Source: an uncultured Clostridia bacterium (GTDB lineage Bacteria > Bacillota > Clostridia > TANB77 > CAG-508). From it: a stretch of DNA of 64,000 bases. Every line of letters starts with the position of its first letter. The first letter of the stretch is position 1. Of this stretch, positions 1-11,085 are shown in pieces. A program made the translations under genes and the position numbers. The notes under the pieces are model-generated. The model was not told where the DNA came from. It saw nothing but the letters and a program-made list of their open reading frames with translations, and ran no database searches. The DNA is taken from contig CANRKJ010000004.1 in the NCBI GenBank assembly GCA_947631185.1, positions 20,149 to 84,148 of the forward strand. Reading direction: 5' to 3'.

Positions 1-224
1 ATTGAGCATTTTTAACAGATATTATAAATTTTTTAATTATGGCTTTTATAATATTCCTACTTATGAAAGGAATTAACAAACTAAATTCTGTTGGTAAAAA
101 AGAAGAAAAAAAAGAAGAAGTTGCTACTACAAAAAAATGTCCATATTGTTTAAGTGTTATTGACATAAAAGCAACTAGATGCCCACATTGTACATCAGAT
201 ATAAATCTCCAAGAAATAAAATAA
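1..224 (+). pseudogene. mscL: 3' part of large-conductance mechanosensitive channel (MscL-like) with C-terminal zinc ribbon; frame carries TGA at 3-5
   Basis: In-frame translation from 6: [27 protein letters not shown]...[20 protein letters not shown] resembles MscL TM2 plus a CxxC zinc-ribbon tail; truncated by window edge and a TGA just upstream. Confidence 0.55.
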
Positions 225-333
225 CAAAAGCAAACTTTTTTAATATTAAAATACTAAATTTATTACAAAGTTCAAGCACATTGTTTGTCAGTAAAAAATA
301 TAAAAAATGGCTTTATTATTAAAAGCCATTTTT

Positions 334-2673
334 TTATTCTATATTATTTTTTATATCTACATTATATTCATAAACAAAAATATCTTTAGTTTTTGGAAAT
401 ATTAAATTGTTACTTTCTCTAAAATAATTATTCGTTCTAAATTTTGTTTTATTTACAAGAGAAAAGTTTAATTTGCTATTATCTATTAATACATTCGAAG
501 ATAAATTCATTCCCTCTGGCAATGTTTGATTTATATTATCATAGTATACAATATTAGTATAATATATAATTGGAATATTTTCTTTTAAATTCAATTTTAT
601 TAAATTTAAAGCTCCATCTCCTCTATCTTCATATTCTTCTAATTCTTTTTCTATATTTATATTATATATTTCAAAATCATTTTCCTTTATTGAATCATCT
701 ATAGTAACCAATTTATACACACTCATATTATATTCAGATTTAATTTTTGGAATAGCACCTTCTATATAATTTATTATACTATGAAGCTTTTCTGTAAAAT
801 CATAAATATCAATTTTTTTATTTATATTTAATATTTTATATTTATTTCTTTCATTTTCTCGATGACTTTTATTTCCTATATATTTTATTTTACTGCTAAC
901 ATCATCTACATTACCAAAAATATCAAAATTATCTTCATCAATATATAATCTATTAGTGTCGAATTCTTCTCTTAAATCATCTAATAAAATATTAATAGAA
1001 TCTTGATCCATTTTTCCATTTCTTAACATATTTAAAACAGGTAATACCTTACTATTAGCTACACATATGCTATCCAACTCTTCTTTTGATAATTTTTTTC
1101 TTTGAATTCTATCTACTTTTTCTCCGAGTTCATCAAAATCACTTTCAATATCAAAAGTTTTTGATATTTTTTTTGATGTTTGACTTTCTTCTTCATTTCC
1201 AATTTCTAGTGCAAGGTTCTCATCTTTATTTGCAAATTTCCAAAAACCAAAAATACTTTTTTTGTGTTTGTCTATTTCATCAATATATAACTTTGCATTA
1301 TCAACTTTTTTTGAAATATTTTTTACTTTATTTTTCATCGCTTTAATATCTTGTTCTATATTTTTAAAATATTTTTCACCTTTTTCATATAAACTATAAA
1401 TCGTAATCAAATCTTCTATAGTTTTTAAATCTTTATCTGCTAAAAATTCTTTTTGAGATTCTAAATCTATTTTATCATTTTCACTATTATCCTTTTCTAA
1501 TGCAGTTATACCATTATCTTTTTCCTTTTTAATCTTCTTTCCTGTGGATCTGAAAAAATATTTCATTTTTCCAAAAAAAGTTTTCCTATATTCTAAATAT
1601 GTCGAAATCTCTTTTTGTAATAACAGGTATTCTTCTTCTAACTTTTTTTCTTTTTCCTTTAATTCTTTTAATTCTTTTTCTAAATTACCTTTATTTTCAT
1701 TTTGAGCTTTTATTTCTTCTTCTGCAATCATATATTGATTTTTTATAAATTCGGTTAAATTATCATAAGATATTTTAATTTTACCATAATAAAGTTCTAG
1801 CCCATTCTTACTATCAATTTTAGTTTTAAATTCAAAAACATCTTTAATCTCAGTTTGTAAAATGAATAGTGCTTTTAATAATTTATAAAATTTTATTGAT
1901 TCTTCATAATTTGACAATTTTATTTTGTATGTACTTTTTACTTGATCATAAACAAAAGTATCTCCCACTATTTGAAGACTCAATTTATTTTTTTTATCAA
2001 AAACCTCATAAACAGAAGCCCATTTTTTTGTAAATAACCATAAAAAATTTTCTAAATCCGCTATTTCGCTTCTTGTTAAATATCTTTCAGAATAATTTAT
2101 ATAATTGATTGGTACATATATTTTTGGGACATCTAATTGATTAGAATTATAATATTCCAATTTCTTTTTTAACAAATAAAAGAATTCAGCATATGTTTCT
2201 TCTTTTGTACATACCAACATAAAATACCTTTCTGTATTATCAGAATAATATATTTGCCATAAATGATCTTTATTATATTTAACTCTAAATGGTTCAGAAT
2301 GTTTATTCATTTCGTTCTGAATTACATTTATTGTTTCAACTTCTGCAATTGAAAAATTATTTAACAATTTTAAAAATGTTGTATACCTTTCTAAATCTTC
2401 TTCTGAATTACCTGGATTTAAATATTGTTTTAATGGTAATGACTTAGTATACTTTTCGCTAACAGGATCTCCCCTTAAACAAGGAGTGAGTAAAATCTCA
2501 ATTTGATCTATTGGAACAAATTTAAATATTCTATGAGCTTTATCATTATTTAATCTAGATGTGGCAAATCTTAGAGGAATATAATTTAAAATTTTTTCTG
2601 GAATATTATCTAAATCTAAATTTAGATATTTTAATTTTTCTTTTAATTCATCTTTTTGATCAGATTTTTCCAA
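334..2673 (-). CDS. Large coiled-coil protein of unknown function (779 aa)
   Basis: Long intact ORF with extended Lys/Glu-rich heptad-like central region; no family recognised. Confidence 0.85.
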   Translation of the reverse strand: MEKSDQKDELKEKLKYLNLDLDNIPEKILNYIPLRFATSRLNNDKAHRIFKFVPIDQIEILLTPCLRGDPVSEKYTKSLPLKQYLNPGNSEEDLERYTTFLKLLNNFSIAEVETINVIQNEMNKHSEPFRVKYNKDHLWQIYYSDNTERYFMLVCTKEETYAEFFYLLKKKLEYYNSNQLDVPKIYVPINYINYSERYLTRSEIADLENFLWLFTKKWASVYEVFDKKNKLSLQIVGDTFVYDQVKSTYKIKLSNYEESIKFYKLLKALFILQTEIKDVFEFKTKIDSKNGLELYYGKIKISYDNLTEFIKNQYMIAEEEIKAQNENKGNLEKELKELKEKEKKLEEEYLLLQKEISTYLEYRKTFFGKMKYFFRSTGKKIKKEKDNGITALEKDNSENDKIDLESQKEFLADKDLKTIEDLITIYSLYEKGEKYFKNIEQDIKAMKNKVKNISKKVDNAKLYIDEIDKHKKSIFGFWKFANKDENLALEIGNEEESQTSKKISKTFDIESDFDELGEKVDRIQRKKLSKEELDSICVANSKVLPVLNMLRNGKMDQDSINILLDDLREEFDTNRLYIDEDNFDIFGNVDDVSSKIKYIGNKSHRENERNKYKILNINKKIDIYDFTEKLHSIINYIEGAIPKIKSEYNMSVYKLVTIDDSIKENDFEIYNINIEKELEEYEDRGDGALNLIKLNLKENIPIIYYTNIVYYDNINQTLPEGMNLSSNVLIDNSKLNFSLVNKTKFRTNNYFRESNNLIFPKTKDIFVYEYNVDIKNNIE

Positions 2674-2741
2674 TCTCTCTCCTCCTCGTTAAAATTTTAG
2701 ATAGTATATCATAAGAATATTTTTTATTAATTTTTATAAAA

Positions 2742-3740
2742 TTAATATTTAAAAATACTTAAATCAACATCCTCTTTTATAACATGTTCAACACCATTTT
2801 CAGTAAATTGCCATCCTATCATTTTATTTATTAACTCCATATTTGATACAGCAGGTTGTGATGTTTTGTCATACCAATAATCAGGTATAAAATCCTCTTC
2901 TGGATAATATGCAAGCCAAAATTTAGTATCTAAATAATATAGATATTTGTTACATGTATTAGCATTACTATATATAATTGATTTATACCCTTTTTTATTT
3001 ATTTTTTCTATCAAATTTGCAACTAATTTTGCTCTTGTTTCCCAAATATTATCACATCTTCCTTTTCCTTCATGTTCTTCTATATCAAGTGCTACAGGCA
3101 AAGTACATAAATTTGAAGAGTTTTTTTTCATAAAATTATCTATATATTCCACCTCTGAAATAATTTCAACATTTGTTAATGACTCATCTAAAAAATAATA
3201 TCCATATTGTATTCCTAAATATTCACAAGCATTTTTAAATTCTCGATATTTTTCATCTGTATAAAAATTTCCTTCTTTACCATAGCCTCTACCACCAGCT
3301 CTAATATATACATAAGAAATATTATATCTAACCAAAAATGATTCAATATCTTTTTTACTATTGAATGTATTTTTAAAATTATGACTTGAAAAATCAGCTA
3401 CTATTGTTTTATCAGAAATTTCTTTATCAAAATAGTCAACATAGTTTGATAAAATATAACCATTTTCTTTTTCCAATTTTACCTTATACCATTCCATATT
3501 ATCTTTAATAAAAGTTTTTAATATTTTTACTTCAGTATTAGGCTCTATCTCTAATTTTATTTTTTTTTCGTTTAAAGTAGGCTTTGAATAAAGTTTAACT
3601 TTTTCTTCTGTAACTATTGCATTTATACCCTTACAGTCTTTTGAACTCAAAATAGAACATATTATTAAAAATACAACTAGTACACCAATTACAATACAAA
3701 TTGCAACCTTTTTTTTATTAATTATATTTAATTTTTCCAT
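2742..3740 (-). CDS. Membrane-anchored GH25-type lysozyme with SH3-like domain
   Basis: N-terminal TM, SH3-like segment, then VADFSSHN...ALDIEEHEGKG...GWQFTENG typical of GH25. Confidence 0.8.
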   Translation of the reverse strand: MEKLNIINKKKVAICIVIGVLVVFLIICSILSSKDCKGINAIVTEEKVKLYSKPTLNEKKIKLEIEPNTEVKILKTFIKDNMEWYKVKLEKENGYILSNYVDYFDKEISDKTIVADFSSHNFKNTFNSKKDIESFLVRYNISYVYIRAGGRGYGKEGNFYTDEKYREFKNACEYLGIQYGYYFLDESLTNVEIISEVEYIDNFMKKNSSNLCTLPVALDIEEHEGKGRCDNIWETRAKLVANLIEKINKKGYKSIIYSNANTCNKYLYYLDTKFWLAYYPEEDFIPDYWYDKTSQPAVSNMELINKMIGWQFTENGVEHVIKEDVDLSIFKY

Positions 3741-3759
3741 ATTCCTCTGCTTTCCATTA

Positions 3760-4650
3760 TTACAAAACTAAAAATTCCATATTTTTAGTTTTATTACCGA
3801 TTTCAACAATTTTATAACATCCAGCATCTTCTCCATCTATAGTCCATTCAATTAATTTTTCTGAAGAAATTTTTAATTTTTTCTCTTGAGTATAAAAAAT
3901 ATTTTTATTATTTGTATAATCCTTAAATAAAATTGACTTAAATATTTTTAAATAATCAGTAAAATTTTCTGGTTTTTTTATTAAAATAACTTCAAACTTT
4001 CCATCATTTAAACTAAAATCCTCTGCATCAAACCATTTAATTCCTCCTATATATGAAGAATTTGAAATAGCTCCATATATAAAATTATCTTCCAGAATTT
4101 TACCATCTTCAAATTCAATATGTAATCTATAAGGCCTAATTTTTCTAAATTGTTTTATACTTGAAATTAGATAAGCAAACCAACCCAATTTACGTTTTAA
4201 AGATTTTTTGGTTTTATAAGCCACTTCTGTAAACGCACCAAAAGCAACTACATAATTAAAGTATTTTCCATTAAAAATTCCTGTATCTGTTTTTAAAGCC
4301 TTAGTATTTATTAGATTTCGTGCAAACAATACACTCCTTTTAGGAATTCCCAAAGTCCTAGCAAAATCATTTGTAGTTCCAATAGGTATAAAACCTATAG
4401 AAACACGATTTCTTAACTTTGTTAGTCCTGTTATTGCTTGATTTAATGTTCCATCTCCACCACATACAATAAGTAAATCATATTCTTTTCTATAATCAGC
4501 TATAATTTTATCTGCTCCATAATCTTTTTTGGTATATTTTATAGTAACATCAAATTCATTATATTTAAGTTCTTCTATTATATAAGCTAATTTTTTATTA
4601 AAATTAGCCCTACCAGATTCTAAATTAACTATCATCAAAGTATTATACAA
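3760..4650 (-). CDS. Diacylglycerol/lipid kinase family protein (YegS/BmrU-like)
   Basis: IVCGGDGTLNQAITGL and GTTNDFARTLGIP motifs. Confidence 0.92.
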   Translation of the reverse strand: MYNTLMIVNLESGRANFNKKLAYIIEELKYNEFDVTIKYTKKDYGADKIIADYRKEYDLLIVCGGDGTLNQAITGLTKLRNRVSIGFIPIGTTNDFARTLGIPKRSVLFARNLINTKALKTDTGIFNGKYFNYVVAFGAFTEVAYKTKKSLKRKLGWFAYLISSIKQFRKIRPYRLHIEFEDGKILEDNFIYGAISNSSYIGGIKWFDAEDFSLNDGKFEVILIKKPENFTDYLKIFKSILFKDYTNNKNIFYTQEKKLKISSEKLIEWTIDGEDAGCYKIVEIGNKTKNMEFLVL

Positions 4651-4761
4651 TTTTTTTCCCTCTTTTTCATATAACTTTTAATACCTAACGCTTTTATATA
4701 TTACCATAAAGAGATATCGTTTTCAAGTAAGATTATAAAAAAAGAACAATAAAAATCATAA

Positions 4762-4797
4762 AAAAAAACAGTTCAGTTAAGAACTATTTTTTTATCT
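4762..4797. terminator. Rho-independent terminator-like hairpin downstream of DAG kinase/near rpmE
   Basis: AGTTC-AGTTAA-GAACT stem flanked by A-run and T-run. Confidence 0.5.
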
Positions 4798-4799
4798 CT

Positions 4800-5009
4800 C
4801 TATGCTAAATTATATTTTTTCTTAAATTTATCAGCTCTACCACCAGTTGTATTTTGTTTTAAACTTCCAGTCCAAAATGGATGGCATTTAGAACAAACAT
4901 CTACTTTCATCTCTGATTTTGTTGAATTTGTTTCTATAACATTTCCACATGCACATATTATTTTAGCCTCTGTATAATTTGGATGTATTCCTTCTTTCAT
5001 GTATTTCAC
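4800..5009 (-). CDS. rpmE: 50S ribosomal protein L31 (zinc-binding type)
   Basis: [20 protein letters not shown]...[10 protein letters not shown]...[11 protein letters not shown]. Confidence 0.95.
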   Translation of the reverse strand: MKYMKEGIHPNYTEAKIICACGNVIETNSTKSEMKVDVCSKCHPFWTGSLKQNTTGGRADKFKKKYNLA

Positions 5010-5087
5010 CTCTTTCTTCGTTTACTAAACAATCTTTTATATAATAACATACAATTTTCTAATTTGCAATACTATTTTAATAAAATA

Positions 5088-5588
5088 TTAATTTGTAAGT
5101 TCATTATATATTTCATCAAAATCTTCAAAATTATCTTGTATATTGTATTCTTCAACCTCTACTTCTAGCTCATTACTATTGTTAACTGTGCTCTCAGAAT
5201 CATTTTCATCATAAACATCTTCATCATTATATTCTTCATCACTTGAATACATTTCTTCATTTTCAGATTCATCAACTTCTTCAGAATCTTCATTTAATTC
5301 TGTTTCTTCACTATTATTTACATCATCAACATCATTATCTATTATATCATCTTTTGAATTATTTTCTTCACTTTTATCTTCATTTTTTTCAGAAGATGTT
5401 GTATTTGATGTAGTTGAATCTTTTTTTTCTTCTTCATTTTTAAAAATATCTGAAAGGCTGTCTCCACCAACTACACTATTCAATTGAGTATCTAAACTAT
5501 ATCTTCTAATCAATTTAGAAGTTAAATTAAATAATATAGCAATTACACAAATTGCAAGCAATATTGTTTTCCAGAATTTTGCTAACAA
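5088..5588 (-). CDS. Acidic, low-complexity membrane-anchored protein
   Basis: One N-terminal TM followed by Ser/Glu/Asp-rich tail. Confidence 0.7.
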   Translation of the reverse strand: MLAKFWKTILLAICVIAILFNLTSKLIRRYSLDTQLNSVVGGDSLSDIFKNEEEKKDSTTSNTTSSEKNEDKSEENNSKDDIIDNDVDDVNNSEETELNEDSEEVDESENEEMYSSDEEYNDEDVYDENDSESTVNNSNELEVEVEEYNIQDNFEDFDEIYNELTN

Positions 5589-5756
5589 TTAAAATCCCAC
5601 CTTTCTTACATTTTAATTATACAATAAATACAAAATTTGTCAAGTTATTTTACCTGTTCCAATATATCTACTTTATATATTTTAATCTTAATAAATTGTA
5701 TGTATCTTTATTGAATTTCAAATATTTTATATATTTACTACAGTAAAATTATAAAA

Positions 5757-5802
5757 AGACGTTTCTTTTAATAATTTATAAATATACTAAAAGGAACGTC
5801 TC
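5757..5802. terminator. Hairpin terminator downstream of rpmF
   Basis: Inverted repeat AGACGTTYCTTTT...AAAAGGAACGTCT. Confidence 0.5.
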
Positions 5803-5814
5803 TCTATTATTATA

Positions 5815-6000
5815 TTACTCTTCAACTTTTTTTGCTATAACCTCTTTGCCATTATAATAACCACAATTAGAACATACAGTATGTTGTCTAATAGGTTCAT
5901 GACATTTAGGACATACTGATAAATTTTCAGCTTCTATTTTCCATGTTGATCTTTTTAAACCTGTTCTAGCTTTTGACCATCTTCTTTTTGGTTGTGCCAT
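5815..6000 (-). CDS. rpmF: 50S ribosomal protein L32
   Basis: MAQPKRRWSKARTGLKRSTWK...CPKCHEPIRQHTVCSNCGYYNGKEV. Confidence 0.95.
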   Translation of the reverse strand: MAQPKRRWSKARTGLKRSTWKIEAENLSVCPKCHEPIRQHTVCSNCGYYNGKEVIAKKVEE

Positions 6001-6243
6001 CTTAATTCCCTCCCTTATGCTTGATTTTTATATATCAATATTTATTATTTTTTAAAGTTACTTAAATAGTATACATTCATTTTTTTTATTTGTCAATAGA
6101 TGTTTTTCTATTTTACTATAAATAATTATCTTTTTTCGGTTTGAAATTTAGTTTTTTAGTATATCTTCACAATTTAAACAAAAAAATTATATAATTTTTC
6201 TCATCTTCAGTAATCTCTCTTTTTTTCTCTTGAATAGAATAAT

Positions 6244-7170
6244 TTATTTGTCAAATTGTATAGCTTTTGTTGCTAATTTTATAGCATCTTCTAAAGTTTC
6301 TGTTGTACATAAAAAGCCAGAATTATGGCAAAATTTTGCAGTCTTTATTTCAGAAACAATTTGTAAATCTACTTCCTTTAAACCTCTCCAACATTCAGGA
6401 AATGATTTTCTATTTTCAAATGTATTAATTTTCTTTTGTATAGCATGTACCGCATATCCTCCTCTATTTGAAGGATATATGGCATATAAAATTCCTTTGG
6501 CTTTTACATTATTACTATTTATTATGAATTCTTGAAATGGCATATACTTATCGAAAATTATAATTCCATTTTCTGAATTTTCTATGGCATATTCTACTTT
6601 GTCTTTTGCTTCAGCTTTACCTATAGCATTATGTACTTCCTTATTCCATATTTTTTCTGCAATTAAAAATGCTTCTTTAAAACATTCATCATAACTTTTA
6701 TTATCATTCCAATTAGGATTATAATAACCAATAATATCTGAAACTGTAACAATTGGAATTTCTATACTTACACAGTCTAATTGACCATTATCAATACTAT
6801 CAACAAATTGAATAAAATTATCATCTAAATACTTCCAAATATAATCAATATATTGTTCATTTATATCTATTTTTCTTAAATAATTTTTTCCATACTTTCT
6901 CCAAACTAACCCAAAAGAAGCATATTTTATACCATTTTCTCTTTTACCATTTCCTCCTTTTTGATGATGATCTAAATCTCCAAAACCGATATCATAAATA
7001 ATTTTATCTTTTTTATTCTTATATTCTTCTGGCACATCTAATACCCTTATAAGTTTCATATCTTCTATAAGCTTATCCATTATTACTGTACTAAAAATAT
7101 CATCAGCATGAAATTTTGAACCATGTGTTATACAGTTAGCATATTTTATATCTTCTACAAATTTAAACAT
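6244..7170 (-). CDS. MYG1-family (UPF0160-like) putative metal-dependent hydrolase
   Basis: THGSKFHADDIFSTVIM and DLDHHQKGG motifs. Confidence 0.85.
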   Translation of the reverse strand: MFKFVEDIKYANCITHGSKFHADDIFSTVIMDKLIEDMKLIRVLDVPEEYKNKKDKIIYDIGFGDLDHHQKGGNGKRENGIKYASFGLVWRKYGKNYLRKIDINEQYIDYIWKYLDDNFIQFVDSIDNGQLDCVSIEIPIVTVSDIIGYYNPNWNDNKSYDECFKEAFLIAEKIWNKEVHNAIGKAEAKDKVEYAIENSENGIIIFDKYMPFQEFIINSNNVKAKGILYAIYPSNRGGYAVHAIQKKINTFENRKSFPECWRGLKEVDLQIVSEIKTAKFCHNSGFLCTTETLEDAIKLATKAIQFDK

Positions 7171-7270
7171 ATATTACTCCTTTTTTTTTTCATAATATAT
7201 CATATTTTTTTTATTTAATCAAATATAATAATTAATATCATTAAATTATACCTAGTTATCAGAAAAATAA

Positions 7271-7298
7271 AAAAACTTGGCAAATGCCAAGTTTTTTT
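7271..7298. terminator. Bidirectional hairpin terminator
   Basis: AAAAACTTGGCAAATGCCAAGTTTTTTT. Confidence 0.75.
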
Positions 7299-7965
7299 AT
7301 TTAATTCCCACCATTTCATATAAATTTTTTTCAGCTAATCTTTCTATATTTTCCACAGATATGTTAATGGCATTTTTTATTTCATCCTCCTTTGGACTCT
7401 TCCCATATTTTTCTGATACCATTTCTAGTCTTTCTTCAATAGTTACAGTTTTATTTGAAGCAGACATTAAATCAGACAAACACACTATAGCATCATATAA
7501 ATCGCTTTTATAACCACGCAAATTTTGAGGGATAAATGTATCCCAAATTCCAGATATTTTAATATCATCTTTATTTTTTACTTCAGGATCCCATAATGGA
7601 TTATAATATCCTGGTACTAAACTTAGATTATTAAGATCTGGAAAAGAATGTGTCAGTGGACTCATTTTTAATTTAGAAAATAATAAAGAATCTTTTTTTG
7701 AAAATTCTATTTCTGCTTTTTTTTGTAATGAATCTAATATAAGATATCCATCCACACAATGATATCTTGGATCTTTATGTGACCTTGGAGTGGAACGTCC
7801 TATATCATGAACTAATCCATACAAAAAAGCTAATTCTTTATTTACATTTTCTATATTTTTTGCTATTTTCCGTGACAGACAAGCTACATTTAAACAATGC
7901 TTAGCCCAAGCTTCTTCAAATCCGCCAAAGCAGATTATTAGTTGTGTAAGTAACTGCCGAGTCAT
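7297..7965 (-). CDS. HD-domain phosphohydrolase; contains two in-frame CGG codons read as Arg
   Basis: HDIGRSTPRSH HD motif; CGG codons at 7957-7959 (codon 3) and 7870-7872 (codon 32). Confidence 0.85.
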   Translation of the reverse strand: MTRQLLTQLIICFGGFEEAWAKHCLNVACLSRKIAKNIENVNKELAFLYGLVHDIGRSTPRSHKDPRYHCVDGYLILDSLQKKAEIEFSKKDSLLFSKLKMSPLTHSFPDLNNLSLVPGYYNPLWDPEVKNKDDIKISGIWDTFIPQNLRGYKSDLYDAIVCLSDLMSASNKTVTIEERLEMVSEKYGKSPKEDEIKNAINISVENIERLAEKNLYEMVGIK

Positions 7966-8063
7966 AATTATACCTCCTCTCAGCTTCTATAATAATTTTT
8001 TACACAATCATAATAATATTATACACCGTTAACATAAAAAATGCAAGTTTAATGTCTTATGTT

Positions 8064-8834
8064 TTATAAGTTAACTCTCTCAATATTTATAACTTTATTT
8101 TTAATTTCATCTACTTCAAATATACATGCATTTAACATTGCTTCTCCTTCCGCAACTTTATATTTTTCTGGAAGAGACGTTTCAAATCTTTTAATAGAAG
8201 ATTCAATATTCATTCCTATAATCGAATCCATAGGTCCTGTCATTCCAATATCAGTAATATATGCAGTTCCGTTTTTCATTATTTTTTCATCTGCTGTTTG
8301 AACATGAGTATGAGTTCCAAAAATAATAGTTGCATCTCCTTTTAAATAATATGCTAATGCAATTTTTTCTGCTGTTGCCTCTGCATGTATATCTATGACT
8401 ATTATATCTACTATATTTTTTATATTATCTATAATATCACGAGCAATTAAAAATGGATTCTCTGATAAAACTCCCATTGTTACTCTACCAATTAAATTAA
8501 TTACAGCAATTTTCTTACCCTTACATTCATAAATTCTATATCCTTTTCCAGGATTATTTTTTGGATAATTTGCTGGTCTAATAATTCTTTTATCATCAAT
8601 AAAGTTAAAAATCTCCTTTTTACCCCACGTGTGATTTCCCATTGTTACTACATTTGCTTTATTTTCAATTAGTTCTTTAAACATTTTTTCAGATAATCCA
8701 CTTCCATCTGCAGCGTTTTCGCCATTTACAATTACAAAGTCAATATTTTTATCTTTAACTAATTTTGGGACCTCAATTTTAAATTTATTTATACCTGATT
8801 TTCCAACAATATCTCCTATTGCAATAATTTTCAT
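8064..8834 (-). CDS. YmdB-family metallophosphoesterase
   Basis: MKIIAIGDIVGKSG...VNGENAADGSGL...MGNHTW...DIHAEATAEK...GTHTHVQTAD. Confidence 0.93.
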   Translation of the reverse strand: MKIIAIGDIVGKSGINKFKIEVPKLVKDKNIDFVIVNGENAADGSGLSEKMFKELIENKANVVTMGNHTWGKKEIFNFIDDKRIIRPANYPKNNPGKGYRIYECKGKKIAVINLIGRVTMGVLSENPFLIARDIIDNIKNIVDIIVIDIHAEATAEKIALAYYLKGDATIIFGTHTHVQTADEKIMKNGTAYITDIGMTGPMDSIIGMNIESSIKRFETSLPEKYKVAEGEAMLNACIFEVDEIKNKVINIERVNL

Positions 8835-8921
8835 TTATACAACCCTTTCATTATAATTTATTTAATTCCTTATAACATAAAGGCGAAAACTATGTTTCGC
8901 CTTTTGTAACAATATATTAAA

Positions 8922-9206
8922 TTAAACTTCAGTTACAACATTTTTTTTCATATCATTATTATCATTTTTTACATCAGGAATGTTGTATTCTTTAAATTGT
9001 ACTCCATTTAAATATCTATTTAAATTTTTCATTGTTATTCCAGTAGAATGAGCGACATCCATCTTAGTGGTTCCTGGATTAATTCCTCCTAACAGAAATC
9101 CCTTTAATTTATTAACATCTGCTGTATCTTTTTTTTCACAATTTTTGCATACTTCATATTCTGATATATAAAAATTTCCACAACGAGCACATTTCTTAAT
9201 TTCCAT
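8922..9206 (-). CDS. Small zinc-ribbon/helix-turn-helix protein (YvyF-like)
   Basis: CARCGNFYISEYEVCKNC followed by short HTH-like segment. Confidence 0.5.
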   Translation of the reverse strand: MEIKKCARCGNFYISEYEVCKNCEKKDTADVNKLKGFLLGGINPGTTKMDVAHSTGITMKNLNRYLNGVQFKEYNIPDVKNDNNDMKKNVVTEV

Positions 9207-9353
9207 ATCTATTTCCTCCCATTCTTATATTTAGAATTACAATATAAATTTACATATTAAAAATATTCCTAAAAATATTATATAAAATTTACTAAGTAAA
9301 GTAAATAAGAAAAATATTACATTTATATTACAAATATAGTAATATTTTAGTTT

Positions 9354-10265
9354 TTATTCTGCATATCCCATAACTGTTAAATACATAGCCATTCTTACTG
9401 GCACTCCATTATGTGCTTGTTCAAAATAAACAGCTCTAGGATCATCATCTATATCTTCTGATATTTCATCTAATCTTGGAAGTGGATGCATTACAATTGT
9501 ATTTTGTAAAAATTTGCTTAATAAAGCTTTATTTATTATAAATTCCTCTTTTCCAAAATCTCCATCAAATCTTTCAGATTGAATTCTTGTATGATATAAA
9601 ACATCAATATCTCTTGGGATTTCATCAAATCCTGCACATTCATGATATTTTATATTATGATCTTCAAGCATTTTTTTATATTTTTCTGGTAGTCTAAATG
9701 CTTCTTTACTTAATCCCCAAACTTCTATTCCATCATATAAAGAAAGTAATTCTAAAAGTGAATGGATAGTTCTTCCATAAACTAAATCTCCAAGTATTGC
9801 TATTTTAGTACCATCTATTTTTCCTCTTTTTTCTCTTATTGTAAATACATCTAATAAAGATTGTGATGGGTGTTCTTTTTTACCACTACCAGCATTTATT
9901 ATTGGAACTTTTGAATAAGATACTGCAATTTCAGCAGAATCATCTGAATTATGTCTCATAACTATACAATCAGCATATCCAGCAAGAATTCTTATTGTAT
10001 CTTGAAGAGATTCACCTTTTTTCGTTGAAGAATTTTGAGCATTTTCTGTTGCAATTATCTTAGCTCCTAATCTCAATGCTGCTGTTTCAAAAGATAATCT
10101 TGTTCGAGTACTTGGCTCAAAAAAAATTGGAGCTATTATTTTTCCGTCTAATTTATTTTTATATTCATTTGGATTTTCTTTAATTTTTTTTGCTAAATCT
10201 AAAAGTTTTTCTAAACTTTCTCTAGTAAATTGATTACAACTTATAATATTATTCATAATTTTCAT
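9354..10265 (-). CDS. pyrB: Aspartate carbamoyltransferase catalytic subunit
   Basis: FFEPSTRTRLSFETAA, HPSQSLLDVFT, MHPLPRLDEI. Confidence 0.96.
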   Translation of the reverse strand: MKIMNNIISCNQFTRESLEKLLDLAKKIKENPNEYKNKLDGKIIAPIFFEPSTRTRLSFETAALRLGAKIIATENAQNSSTKKGESLQDTIRILAGYADCIVMRHNSDDSAEIAVSYSKVPIINAGSGKKEHPSQSLLDVFTIREKRGKIDGTKIAILGDLVYGRTIHSLLELLSLYDGIEVWGLSKEAFRLPEKYKKMLEDHNIKYHECAGFDEIPRDIDVLYHTRIQSERFDGDFGKEEFIINKALLSKFLQNTIVMHPLPRLDEISEDIDDDPRAVYFEQAHNGVPVRMAMYLTVMGYAE

Positions 10266-10282
10266 TTACCTTTCTTTATTCA

Positions 10283-10993
10283 TTACCATTCAATTTCTTC
10301 TATTGGCTTAGGAGATTCATTTATTTCTACTTCATGAACTGAACCATTTTTAAATTTTATTACTTTATCTGCCATTGGTGAAATCGCAGTATTATGAGTA
10401 ATTATTACTACAGTAATATTTTCTTTTTTACAGGTATCTTGAAGGAGTTTTAAAATTTGTTTACCTGTATTATAATCTAATGCTCCAGTTGGCTCATCAC
10501 ATAATAATAATTTTGGATTTTTAGCTATAGCTCTAGCAATTGCAACTCTCTGTTGTTCTCCTCCAGATAATTGTGATGGAAAATTTTTCATCCTCTTTTT
10601 AAGTCCAACTTGTTCTAAAACTTCTTTTGGATTTAAAGCATCTTCACAAATTTGAGTAGCTAATTCTACATTTTCCAAAGCTGTTAAATTTTGAACCAAA
10701 TTATAAAATTGAAAAACAAAGCCTATATCTTCTCTTCTATATTTGATAAGTTCTTTACGTTTTAATTTTGTAATATCTTTATCATCAACAAAAAGTGTTC
10801 CACTAGATGCAGAATCCATTCCACCCAATATATTAAGTGCTGTAGTTTTTCCAGCTCCACTCGGACCAGTTATACAAACCAACTCTCCTTTTTCAATCTC
10901 AAAATTAGCATTATTTAAAGCTTTTATTGTAAGTTCACCCATTTTATACTCTTTTGAAATATTTTTGAATTCTATGTAAGCCATTTTATACAT
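10283..10993 (-). CDS. ABC transporter ATP-binding protein (LolD/MacB type)
   Basis: [34 protein letters not shown]. Confidence 0.95.
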   Translation of the reverse strand: MYKMAYIEFKNISKEYKMGELTIKALNNANFEIEKGELVCITGPSGAGKTTALNILGGMDSASSGTLFVDDKDITKLKRKELIKYRREDIGFVFQFYNLVQNLTALENVELATQICEDALNPKEVLEQVGLKKRMKNFPSQLSGGEQQRVAIARAIAKNPKLLLCDEPTGALDYNTGKQILKLLQDTCKKENITVVIITHNTAISPMADKVIKFKNGSVHEVEINESPKPIEEIEW

Positions 10994-11085
10994 CCTTTCA
11001 AATTAGCTAGAAGTATTGTATTATTTTTATATTAAAAAGTCAAGAACAAGATAAAAATAAGAAAATCTAAAATTTTACTTCTTCA

